A stretch of 15,118 nt of DNA from Tannerellaceae bacterium. Lineage in GTDB: Bacteria > Bacteroidota > Bacteroidia > Bacteroidales > Tannerellaceae. Shown piece after piece: positions 7,055-15,090 of this stretch (positions within the stretch are counted from its first letter, which is position 1; the number at the start of each line of letters is the position of its first letter). The translations under genes and the position numbers were made by a program. The notes beneath the pieces are model-generated. The model did no database searches and had not been told where the DNA came from. It was given only the letters and a program-made list of their open reading frames with translations. The stretch spans positions 1-15,118 of the forward strand of contig JAITHO010000119.1 in NCBI GenBank assembly GCA_031279915.1, given 5' to 3'.

Positions 7055-9007
7055 ATGGCAAATCAAAACAAAAATATCAAGCCGTTCCGCCCCAATGTTT
7101 ATTGGATATATGGCGGCATACTCCTCATACTCGGATACCTTGCCCTGACGTCGAATAATTCGGTAAGCAAAAAAATGGGCTGGACGGAGTTTCAAGAATT
7201 AGTGCAAACGAATGCCTTCGAGAAACTCCTGGTGCATAATCGCAAGAACCTTGTGGAAGCCACCGTCAAACCAAAAAGATACGCCGAGGTTTTTAAATCC
7301 GAAACAATCAAGCCCGGCACAACGCCTAAGGTTATAGTTAACATACCGTCGGCCGACAAATTTTCAGATTTCTATGACAAAGTAGTCAAAGAGCAGCAGG
7401 TGACAACGCCGGTATCCTACGAAGAAGGCGACGACATGTTTTGGAACCTGATCTACTCCATAGGCCCCATAGCTTTTTTCATCATCCTAATGTTCTTCAT
7501 CATGCGCCGCATGTCGGGCAGTGCAGGCGGCGGCCCCGGCAACGTATTCAGCGTAGGCAAATCGCGGGCGCAACTCTTTGACAAAGACAACGACAAGAAA
7601 GTAACCTTCAAAGACGTAGCCGGCCTGGCCGAAGCCAAGCAGGAGGTTGAAGAGATAGTAGCCTTCCTCAAGAATCCGGCAAAATATACCGAACTCGGCG
7701 GCAAAATACCCAAAGGCGCCCTGCTGGTTGGCCCTCCCGGAACGGGAAAGACCTTGCTCGCCAAGGCCGTAGCCGGAGAAGCCGACGTACCGTTCTTCTC
7801 GCTTTCAGGATCAGACTTCGTGGAGATGTTCGTTGGCGTAGGCGCATCCAGAGTGCGCGACCTCTTCCGACAAGCTAAAGAAAAAGCCCCCTGTATCGTA
7901 TTCATTGACGAAATCGACGCCGTCGGACGAGCCAGAGGCCGCAACGCCAACTTCAACAACAACGACGAACGCGAAAATACCCTCAACCAGCTCCTCACCG
8001 AGATGGACGGCTTCGGCTCGAACAGCGGAGTCATCATACTTGCAGCCACAAACAGGGCCGATGTACTCGACAAGGCTCTGCTACGCGCCGGACGATTCGA
8101 CAGGCAAATACACGTTGAACTCCCCGACCTCAACGAACGCAAAGAAATCTTCAAAGTACATCTGGCTCCAATCAAAAAAGATGAGAGCGTCGATACCGAG
8201 TTCCTCGCCCGACAAACGCCCGGATTCTCAGGCGCCGACATAGCCAACGTATGCAACGAAGCCGCTCTGATAGCCGCCCGCAACAATAAATTGGCAGTGC
8301 AGAAAGAAGACTTCATGAGCGCCGTCGACCGCATCATAGGAGGACTTGAGAAGCGATCGAAAATCACCACCTCCGAAGAGAAACGCAGCATCGCCAACCA
8401 CGAAGCCGGACATGCAACCCTAAGCTGGCTGCTGCAATACGCCAACCCGCTCGTAAAAGTCACCATAGTGCCGCGCGGAAAAGCCCTCGGAGCCGCATGG
8501 TATCTGCCCGAAGAACGACAAATCACCACCCGCGAACAATTGCTAGACGAGATGTGCGCAATGCTCGGAGGACGCGCCGCCGAAGAACTATTTATCGGAA
8601 AGATATCAACAGGAGCCTCCAACGACCTTGAGCGCGTAACCAAACAAGCCTACGCAATGGTTGTATTCTTTGGAATGAGCGATCGACTGCCCAACCTCAA
8701 CTACTACGACTCCAGCGGACAAGACTGGGGATTCACCAAACCATACAGCGAAGAAACCGCCAAGCTCATCGACACCGAAGTTCAACGCTTCGTTAACGAA
8801 CAGTACGAACGCGCAAAAGCTATCCTGACCGAAAATGCCGCCGGACACAATCGCCTCGCCGCCGTACTCACCGAGCAAGAAGTTATTTATGCCGAAGACG
8901 TTGAACAGATATTCGGAAAACGTCCATGGGCGTCCAGATCCGAAGAAATCCTCAACGACGAACGCGACGACAGCAACGATCAGCTTGCAAGCCCCATCGA
9001 TTTGTGA
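7055..9007 (+). CDS. ftsH: ATP-dependent zinc metalloprotease FtsH
   Basis: A 650-residue inner-membrane AAA+ protease that degrades misfolded or regulated membrane and cytosolic proteins. A first membrane helix (about 15-32) and a second (about 133-150) frame a periplasmic domain of about 100 residues. The AAA module has Walker A GPPGTGKT (226-233), Walker B IVFIDEID (281-288) and the second region of homology with ALLRAGRFDR (341-350). The peptidase domain has the zinc site HEAGH (449-453) and the third ligand Asp in ASNDLE (D524). All catalytic residues are present and the length is normal. It is the middle gene of its operon, and the stop TGA overlaps the GTG start of cdsA. Confidence 0.97.
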   Translation: MANQNKNIKPFRPNVYWIYGGILLILGYLALTSNNSVSKKMGWTEFQELVQTNAFEKLLVHNRKNLVEATVKPKRYAEVFKSETIKPGTTPKVIVNIPSADKFSDFYDKVVKEQQVTTPVSYEEGDDMFWNLIYSIGPIAFFIILMFFIMRRMSGSAGGGPGNVFSVGKSRAQLFDKDNDKKVTFKDVAGLAEAKQEVEEIVAFLKNPAKYTELGGKIPKGALLVGPPGTGKTLLAKAVAGEADVPFFSLSGSDFVEMFVGVGASRVRDLFRQAKEKAPCIVFIDEIDAVGRARGRNANFNNNDERENTLNQLLTEMDGFGSNSGVIILAATNRADVLDKALLRAGRFDRQIHVELPDLNERKEIFKVHLAPIKKDESVDTEFLARQTPGFSGADIANVCNEAALIAARNNKLAVQKEDFMSAVDRIIGGLEKRSKITTSEEKRSIANHEAGHATLSWLLQYANPLVKVTIVPRGKALGAAWYLPEERQITTREQLLDEMCAMLGGRAAEELFIGKISTGASNDLERVTKQAYAMVVFFGMSDRLPNLNYYDSSGQDWGFTKPYSEETAKLIDTEVQRFVNEQYERAKAILTENAAGHNRLAAVLTEQEVIYAEDVEQIFGKRPWASRSEEILNDERDDSNDQLASPIDL

Positions 9008-9825
9008 AAGAAATCATCACCCGCACCATCACAGGCATATTTTTCCTCATAGTCCTGCTAAGCGGACTATGCATCAATAAATATCTGTTCTTCACCGTAT
9101 TTTCCATAGTCGCAGCTCTGACGGTATGGGAATTTTACGGTCTTGTCGGCGACGCAAACAGTCGGTGGGGAACAGTGCGGAAAATAATATCCACGGCGGC
9201 CGGGATATATCTCTTTTGCGCATCATTCATGTACGCTTCCGGAAGCATAGATACGAGAATATTCGCCCCATACCTCCTTTTCGTCATATTTATTTTCATA
9301 TCCGAGCTATACGTAAGCGAGTCACCAGAGCATATCCGCAACTGGAGCTACGTATTCCTCGGTCAAGTATACTGCATCCTCCCGTTTGCGCTCCTCAACT
9401 TTATCAACTTCAGAGAGCAGCAATTTAGCGTATGGCCTGCATTAGCCTTGTTCGTATTCGTTTGGGTGAACGATACCGGCGCCTTTCTGTGCGGATCGCT
9501 GTTCGGACGGCATCACCTGTTCGAACGCATCTCGCCGCACAAATCCTGGGAAGGATTCGCCGGCGGCCTTCTGCTGACGATGATAGCCGCATGGATATTT
9601 TCCATCTATTGCAAGGAATGGCCCCTTGCCGTCTGGCTGTCGGCATCCGTGGTCGTCGTATCTTTCGGCGTATGGGGCGATCTGGTCGAATCACTGCTGA
9701 AGCGCACCATAGGCGTTAAAGATACAGGGCGGATCCTCCCCGGACACGGCGGCATGCTCGACCGCTTCGACAGCATCCTCATGGCCGCTCCCGCCTACTA
9801 CGTCTTCATCCAAATCCTCATCTGA
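9004..9825 (+). CDS. cdsA: Phosphatidate cytidylyltransferase CdsA
   Basis: An integral membrane enzyme that makes CDP-diacylglycerol from CTP and phosphatidic acid, the branch point of phospholipid synthesis. Near the C-terminus it carries the CDP-diglyceride synthase signature, seen as SLLKRTIGVKDTG followed by LPGHGGMLDRFDS. About seven or eight hydrophobic helices span the chain. I chose the GTG at 9004 (273 residues). The frame is open further back, to 8926, but that extension (RRNPQRRTRRQQR) is an Arg-rich reading of the ftsH 3' end and unlike CdsA N-termini. GTG at 9004 gives KEIITRTITGIFFLIV directly before the first helix, plus a 4-base GTGA overlap with ftsH, which suggests translational coupling. 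Confidence 0.93.
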   Translation: MKEIITRTITGIFFLIVLLSGLCINKYLFFTVFSIVAALTVWEFYGLVGDANSRWGTVRKIISTAAGIYLFCASFMYASGSIDTRIFAPYLLFVIFIFISELYVSESPEHIRNWSYVFLGQVYCILPFALLNFINFREQQFSVWPALALFVFVWVNDTGAFLCGSLFGRHHLFERISPHKSWEGFAGGLLLTMIAAWIFSIYCKEWPLAVWLSASVVVVSFGVWGDLVESLLKRTIGVKDTGRILPGHGGMLDRFDSILMAAPAYYVFIQILI

Positions 9826-10019
9826 CCTCCCAAAAACATTTTCGCAACATAGCCCTAGCTCATAAGCCGGCGGCTCAATTGAATATTGCGCAAACATTTC
9901 CTTGGCGAACAGCATTGTCATATTCTTATCAACATGCCCCACTTAGATCGCCCGAAGCCAAGCCCTGCAAACGTCAGATCAAAATTCGAGAGCCTTAGTA
10001 ATCAGAATCCGAATTAGTG

Positions 10020-10027
10020 TATCTTTG
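10020..10027 (+). promoter_or_regulatory. -7 box for the glsA-glsB pair
   Basis: TATCTTTG matches TAnnTTTG. It lies 21 bp before the ATG at 10049 and overlaps a possible TTG start at 10025, which argues against that upstream start. No clear -33 element is seen. The preceding stretch 9826-10019 shows no gene or hairpin. Confidence 0.5.
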
Positions 10028-10048
10028 CCGAGGGATCAAAAAGGTGTA

Positions 10049-10894
10049 ATGAACATGAATAACTTGAAGAATATGAATAAAATCGTTGACGTCAGACAGA
10101 TACTAAATGAAAAGGCTCCGCGCTTAGCCGGCAAATTGCCCTCTTTCATTATTAATTATCTTATCAAAATTGTTCATGAAGACGAGGTAAACTTTGTGCT
10201 GAACAGCTATTGCGACAAGGATGGCATAGCTTTCATGGACGCTCTGATGGAGTATTTCGACATTAGCCTTAATGTGCATGGCGCAGATCGCTTGCCGGCT
10301 TCGGGCAGATTGATTTTTGTTTCTAATCATCCTATGGGAGGGCTCGACGGAGTTTGCATTTCATCGTTTTTGGGCAAGTTGTACGATGGTCGCATACGGG
10401 TTCCGGTTAATGATCTGCTGCTTTTTATTCCAAATCTTCGTTCCATTTTTATTCCGGTCAACAAGCTTGGGCGTCAAGATCGTCGAACGGCTTAGCTGAC
10501 AGAGGAGACTTTTGCTTCCGACAATCATATTCTGACCTTTCCAGCCGGACTTTGTTCGCGCAAGCTTCGGGGCAAGATTGTTGATTTGGCTTGGAAAAAA
10601 TCTTTCTTGCAAAAGGCCATCGAACACAAGCGCGACATTGTTCCTATGTTTTTCGACGGAAAAAATTCGAACTTCTTCTACGGCTTAGCGAATCTGAGAA
10701 AACGGCTTGGGATAAAGGCCAACATTGAGATGCTTTATCTTTCCGACGAGTTGTTCAAGAGCAAACATTCTTCGTTCGGCATGTATTTTGGGGAACCTAT
10801 GCCCTGGTCTATGTTCGACAAAGGTCGAGGGCTCGGAGAACTGGCGGAGGAAATCAGGGAAAAAGTATATTCGCTGAAGAGCGAGTTTAATTAA
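10049..10894 (+). pseudogene. glsA: GlsA/PlsC-type acyltransferase interrupted by an in-frame TAG
   Basis: Read through one TAG (10493-10495), the frame gives a 281-codon acyltransferase of the kind that O-acylates N-acyl-glycine in glycine-lipid synthesis. The first part (148 residues) holds the catalytic H-x4-D motif, NHPMGGLD (H94, D100). After the TAG the same frame continues at once with LTEETFASDNHILTFPAGL, the second conserved block, and runs to the TAA at 10894 with family-like sequence throughout. There is no frameshift or deletion; one base change (for example CAG to TAG) explains the break. The truncated product lacks the acceptor-side blocks and should be inactive. The identification as glsA rests mainly on the glsB-like neighbour 18 bp downstream. 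The start was set at ATG 10049; ATG 10055 and 10073 are alternatives. Codons favour G/T endings, as in glsB. A sequencing error or low-level readthrough is possible. Confidence 0.82.
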
Positions 10895-10912
10895 AAGAGC
10901 TAAAAGAACTAA

Positions 10913-11908
10913 ATGAACATTATATCAGTTATGCAAACAATTATTAATCCTATTGATCGCGACCTTTTGAAGTCGGAGCTAACGCCCGCTAAACTATTGC
11001 GAAGAACAAACAAAGCAAATAATGAGATTTATATCATCACCGCTCACGATTCGCCAAACGTTATGCTTGAAATCGGTCGCCTTCGCGAGATAGCTTTCAG
11101 ACATTATGGCGGCGGCACGGGTATGCCAACCGACATTGACGAGTTCGACACTATGGACGGGGCTTACAGGCAGCTGTTGGTGTGGGATCCGCGAGTGGAA
11201 GTGGTGCTGGGCGGCTATCGCTTTTTGTGCGGATCGGATGTGAAATTTGACGATTTGGGCAAGCCTATCCTGGCCACTTCGCATCTGTTTAATTTTACGG
11301 ATGCGTTTCTGAAGAATTATTTGCCGTATACGGTTGAGTTAGGTCGTTCGTTTGTGGCGCTTGAGTATCAGGCCACGCGCGAGGGCTCGGCCAAGGGACT
11401 GTTTGTGCTTGATAATCTTTGGGACGGGCTGGGTGCGATGACGGTGATTGATCCGTCGCTTCAGTATTTTTTCGGTAAGGTCACTATGTATAATACGTAT
11501 AACCCGAAGGCTCGCGACATGATTCTGTATTTCTTAGCCAAGCATTTTCCGGATCCCGATAGGCTGCTGACGCCGATTTTCCCTCTCGAAACCAATTCGA
11601 ATGCAGAGATGCTGGCCGAACTGTTTTGCTCTGATCATTATAAGGATGATTATCGGATCCTTAATCAGGAGGTGCGTAAGTACGACATCAATGTTCCGCC
11701 TCTGATCAGCGCTTATATGAGCCTTTCCCCCAGAATGCGCACCTTCGGCACGGCTATTAATCACGAGTTTGGCGAGGTAGAAGAGACGGGTATCCTTATT
11801 GCGATTGACGAAATCTTGGAAGAGAAGAAGAAGCGACACATCGAGAGCTATTTCCGCGAAGAATATCCATCTCAACCTTTGATTAAGTATAATCAAGTTA
11901 GCGTTTGA
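10913..11908 (+). CDS. glsB: GlsB/OlsB-type N-acyltransferase (hemolysin-family GNAT)
   Basis: A 331-residue cytosolic or membrane-associated protein of the GNAT-like 'hemolysin' family (OlsB, GlsB). In Bacteroides, GlsB transfers a 3-hydroxy fatty acid from acyl carrier protein to the amino group of glycine, and GlsA adds the second acyl chain. Recognisable parts are EIGRLREIAFRHYGGGTGMP (about 53-72), the strand VEVVLGGYRFLCG, and the segment YTVELGRSFVALEYQ. It lies 18 bp after the broken acyltransferase gene, the gene order reported for the Bacteroides glsA/glsB locus (order recalled, not checked). The family also includes ornithine lipid enzymes, so glycine as acceptor is inferred from the phylum. 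The coding strand is visibly richer in G and T than that of ftsH or yifB. Confidence 0.87.
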   Translation: MNIISVMQTIINPIDRDLLKSELTPAKLLRRTNKANNEIYIITAHDSPNVMLEIGRLREIAFRHYGGGTGMPTDIDEFDTMDGAYRQLLVWDPRVEVVLGGYRFLCGSDVKFDDLGKPILATSHLFNFTDAFLKNYLPYTVELGRSFVALEYQATREGSAKGLFVLDNLWDGLGAMTVIDPSLQYFFGKVTMYNTYNPKARDMILYFLAKHFPDPDRLLTPIFPLETNSNAEMLAELFCSDHYKDDYRILNQEVRKYDINVPPLISAYMSLSPRMRTFGTAINHEFGEVEETGILIAIDEILEEKKKRHIESYFREEYPSQPLIKYNQVSV

Positions 11909-12007
11909 GGCCATCTGCGCCCGTTGTTCGCCTCGTGAAGGCATTGACGGACGTGATTGCGAACAAGAAACATTATGAAAGGTGAATGAATATTAAAAAA
12001 ATAAACT

Positions 12008-12015
12008 TACCTTTG
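12008..12015 (+). promoter_or_regulatory. -7 box for the thioredoxin lipoprotein gene
   Basis: TACCTTTG matches TAnnTTTG and lies 38 bp before the ATG at 12054, for a leader of about 30 nt. The preceding 11-base context ACTTACCTTTG equals that of the dsbD box. No clear -33 element is seen. Confidence 0.5.
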
Positions 12016-12053
12016 GGTCGTTATATGATAAATTAAGTTATGTAGATAGCGAC

Positions 12054-13160
12054 ATGAAAAAACTATTGTTAGCAATAAATACCTTATTAATGCTGTTGTT
12101 AGCGGCATGTAGCGACAGCGGAGTATGCCGTATCGAAGGAAAGATCACAAATCTTGAAGACGATACAATTTATGTAGTATTTGAATCCGAAGAGATGAGC
12201 ATGGTCGATACCATAGAATGCTATCAGCCCGGACGATTCAGAACAGAGCTGCATCAGGAAGGATTTCGACAAGCCACATTCTTTTTTGACGATCGCACAG
12301 CCTGGTTCACCGTTTACCTCGACGACTTGCAGGCTAATAAAATCGAGATCACAGGCGACGTTCGATTCCCGACCTTGCTGTATGCCAAAGGAGGACGTAC
12401 CAACAATGAGCTCTCGACGTTCCGCAAAAAGGTTGAGGCTCTGCTGAGGGAAGACACTAAGATCCGGCAAACGATCGTCAATGCATCCCTCTCCCAGAAC
12501 AACGAGCTGATATCACGATCGGCCGACATCAAGAATCAACTGAACGAGCAGGCGCTGATATACATACACGATAATCCGGCCAAAGCCGCATCTGCCGTTC
12601 TAATCAAAACTTACTTTGCTGATCCCAACGATACTCGTCGCATAGACGAGCTATTGATCACGCTGTCTCCGGAAATTCAGGATCACTATCTCGTTAGCGA
12701 TTTGCAGCAATACAGCATCCGTGCCAAGCGAACTGCGCTCGGAGCCGAGGCTCCGGATTTCGCGGCAACCAATATTTACGGGTATAGCGTCAGCCTCGAT
12801 TCGTTTCCGCAGAAGTACCTTCTGCTCACCTTCACCGCTCCATGGTGCGATATGTGTCGAATCGACGAGCTCTATCTGAACGAAATCGACCGCAAGTACA
12901 CAAAAGACCAGATCGAACAATTACTGATCACGCTTGACGACGATCTCGTTGGCCTTCGATCAATACTGAAAACCGACAGCATCAAATGGAACCTTATTGC
13001 CGATTCGGCAGGTCAGGCCACCCAGCTATTCGACCTGTACAACGTCAGCATGTTGCCACGCTGCTTCCTTATAGATGAAGAAGGCAAGATTATTCTCAAA
13101 ACAGAAAACGGAGTAGAAATCAAACAAACCCTCGAACGATTGATACAAAAAGAAATTTAA
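12054..13160 (+). CDS. Thioredoxin-fold lipoprotein with DUF4369-like N-terminal domain
   Basis: A 368-residue predicted lipoprotein. The signal peptide ends in the lipobox LLAAC (C19). The N-terminal domain (about 20-110) begins CRIEGKITNLEDDTIYVVF, the usual look of DUF4369, a Bacteroidetes domain found in front of TlpA/AhpC-type thioredoxins. A helical linker (about 115-225) leads to a thioredoxin domain from about 230 (GAEAPDFAATNIYG) with catalytic WCDMC (C265, C268) and the cis-proline site MLPRCF (P335). The exact substrate is unknown. Such proteins reduce or isomerise thiols in the periplasm and would be kept reduced by a DsbD-type donor, which is encoded about 6 kb away at 3887-5944. 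It is followed after 28 bp by the yifB/comM gene, likely the same transcript. Confidence 0.88.
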   Translation: MKKLLLAINTLLMLLLAACSDSGVCRIEGKITNLEDDTIYVVFESEEMSMVDTIECYQPGRFRTELHQEGFRQATFFFDDRTAWFTVYLDDLQANKIEITGDVRFPTLLYAKGGRTNNELSTFRKKVEALLREDTKIRQTIVNASLSQNNELISRSADIKNQLNEQALIYIHDNPAKAASAVLIKTYFADPNDTRRIDELLITLSPEIQDHYLVSDLQQYSIRAKRTALGAEAPDFAATNIYGYSVSLDSFPQKYLLLTFTAPWCDMCRIDELYLNEIDRKYTKDQIEQLLITLDDDLVGLRSILKTDSIKWNLIADSAGQATQLFDLYNVSMLPRCFLIDEEGKIILKTENGVEIKQTLERLIQKEI

Positions 13161-13188
13161 AATCCAGCCCCAAAATCCAGCCTTAACT

Positions 13189-14721
13189 ATGTTAGTAAAA
13201 TCTTATGCGGCGGCCGTACAAGGCATCTCCGCAATCATTATCACAATCGAAGTTGATTGTTCAAAAGGAGTGCATTTCCTCCTCGTTGGACTCCCCGACG
13301 TTGCTGTTCGCGAAAGTCACGAACGAATAACCTCGGCCTTGCGACAGCATGGATACAAATTCTCTAACCTGCGCACCATTATCAATATGGCTCCAGCCAA
13401 CATCCGCAAGGAAGGCTCGTCGTACGATCTCCCGCTCGCCATCGGACTATTGGCCGGAGCCGAATATCTGCCCCACGCCCGCCTTGCCGACTATGTCCTC
13501 ATGGGCGAACTATCGCTCGACGGAAGCCTCGTGCCCATCAAAGGAGCCCTCTCCATTGCACTTTGCGCACGCGACGCTGGATTCAAGGGCTTGATACTTC
13601 CGAAGCAAAACGCATGCGAAGCCGCAGTGGTCGACGGCCTCTGCGTATACGGCATGGAAGATATCCGCCAGGTGATCGACTTCATTAGCGGCAGCCCTGC
13701 CGAGCCAACAACCGTCGACATGGCCTCGGAGTTTTATGCCCGCCAAGAGATCTTCAAAGAAGACTTCTCCGACGTTTGCGGACAGGAGAACGTGAAGCGC
13801 GCCCTCGAAGTTGCCGCAGCCGGCGGCCATAACATACTGATGGTGGGCCCTCCGGGAAGCGGCAAGTCAATGCTCGCCAAGCGGCTGCCCTCCATCCTCC
13901 CGCCGCTAACCATCCCCGAATCGCTCGAAACAACCAGGATTCACTCCGTAGCCGGACTGATGCATACCGGATCGTTGATGGCCCAGCGTCCGTTTCGATC
14001 GCCTCATCACACCATCTCCGACATCGCAATGGTGGGCGGCGGATCCTTTCCGCAACCTGGCGAAATCAGCCTTGCGCACAACGGCGTTCTCTTCCTCGAC
14101 GAGCTGCCGGAGTTCAAGCGAACCGTGCTCGAAGTGATGCGACAACCGCTCGAAGATCACGTAATGAGCATCTCGCGGGCGCGATATACCGTTGAATATC
14201 CCGCCGGATTTATGCTTGTTGCCTCCATGAATCCCTGCCGATGCGGATATTATAACCATCCCACGCGCCCCTGCCTCTGCTCGCCGGGCACAGTGCAGCA
14301 ATATCTTAACAGGATATCAGGGCCGCTGCTCGACCGCATCGACATACAGATCGAGATTGTGCCCGTGCCCTTTGAGAAGATGTCGGCCCAACGCTCCTCT
14401 GTTTCGAGCGCCGAAGTTCGCGAGCGCGTCACAGCAGCCCGCGCCGTTCAAGCCGAGCGGTTCAAAAACGTTCAGGGAATATATAATAACGCACAGATGA
14501 GCTCGCAACTTCTTCACACTTACGTGCAGCCCGACGAAGTTGGATTAAGCCGCCTCGGCGTCGCTATGCAAAAACTCAATCTCTCAGCTCGCGCCTACGA
14601 TCGCATCCTCAAAGTATCACGCACCATTGCCGACCTCGCCGGAGCCCAACAAGTCAGCGCCGGACATATAGCCGAAGCCATAAGCTACCGCAATCTCGAC
14701 CGCGAAAGCTGGGGGCTTTGA
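13189..14721 (+). CDS. YifB/ComM-type Mg-chelatase-like AAA+ ATPase
   Basis: A 510-residue cytosolic AAA+ protein of the YifB/ComM family. ComM in Vibrio is a hexameric helicase that promotes branch migration during uptake of foreign DNA; in most other bacteria the role is unproven. A Lon-protease-like (ChlI) fold covers about residues 1-165. The AAA module carries Walker A GPPGSGKS (220-227), FRSPHHTISD (269-278), and Walker B LFLDE (301-305). A cysteine cluster CRCGYYNHPTRPCLC (C350, C352, C362, C364) follows, then GPLLDRIDIQIEI and a C-terminal helical domain ending in AISYRNLDRESWGL. Length is normal for the family. Array C begins 13 bp after the stop. Confidence 0.93.
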   Translation: MLVKSYAAAVQGISAIIITIEVDCSKGVHFLLVGLPDVAVRESHERITSALRQHGYKFSNLRTIINMAPANIRKEGSSYDLPLAIGLLAGAEYLPHARLADYVLMGELSLDGSLVPIKGALSIALCARDAGFKGLILPKQNACEAAVVDGLCVYGMEDIRQVIDFISGSPAEPTTVDMASEFYARQEIFKEDFSDVCGQENVKRALEVAAAGGHNILMVGPPGSGKSMLAKRLPSILPPLTIPESLETTRIHSVAGLMHTGSLMAQRPFRSPHHTISDIAMVGGGSFPQPGEISLAHNGVLFLDELPEFKRTVLEVMRQPLEDHVMSISRARYTVEYPAGFMLVASMNPCRCGYYNHPTRPCLCSPGTVQQYLNRISGPLLDRIDIQIEIVPVPFEKMSAQRSSVSSAEVRERVTAARAVQAERFKNVQGIYNNAQMSSQLLHTYVQPDEVGLSRLGVAMQKLNLSARAYDRILKVSRTIADLAGAQQVSAGHIAEAISYRNLDRESWGL

Positions 14722-14733
14722 TTCTTAAATTAT

Positions 14734-15090
14734 GGAAAGCTTGAATCGATTTTCCGACAAGCTTTCCCAAACTTAGGAAAGCTTGAATCGATTTTCCGAC
14801 AAGCTTACCCAAACTTGGGAAAGGCTGAATCGATTTACCGACAAGCTTTCCCAAACTTGGGAAAGGCTGAATCGATTTTCCGACAAGCTTTCCCAAACTA
14901 GGGAATGGCTGAATTGATTTTCCGACAAGCTTTCCCAAACTTGGGAAAGGCTGAATCGATTTCCCGACACGCTGTCCCAAATTTGGGAAAGGCTGAACCG
15001 ATTTTCCGACAAGCCGTCCCAAACTGGGGAGAGGCTGAAACGATTTTCCGACAAGCTTTCCCAAACTTGGGCCTGGCTGAAACGGAGCTG
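14734..15090. repeat. Tandem array C: 42-bp hairpin repeats, about 8.5 copies
   Basis: A partial unit (14734-14760) precedes full units starting at 14761, 14803, 14845, 14887, 14929, 14971 and 15013, then a partial unit from 15055; spacing is exactly 42 bp. The consensus has GCTTTCCCAAACTTGGGAAA (an 8-9 bp stem around AACT or AC) followed by GGCTGAATCGATTTTCCGACAA. The CCC/GGG core is kept in nearly all units, while the outer pairs vary. The spacer holds GTCGGA on the minus strand, a hexamer also in the array B spacer. The array starts 13 bp after the yifB stop and could be transcribed as its 3' untranslated region. No gene is visible to the window end. Confidence 0.95.

Noticed and set aside
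7453..8643. A 396-residue minus-strand open frame inside ftsH
   Set aside because: It is antisense to the conserved AAA and protease domains; its Ser/Arg-rich composition is typical of a shadow frame.
8926..9003. An N-terminal extension of CdsA starting at 8926
   Set aside because: It is an arginine-rich out-of-frame reading of the ftsH 3' end; GTG at 9004 gives a normal CdsA N-terminus and a 4-base overlap.
9826..10019. A hidden small gene or terminator between cdsA and the glsA-like gene
   Set aside because: No hairpin with a U run and no plausible reading frame with a start signal; only the -7 box at its right end is supported.
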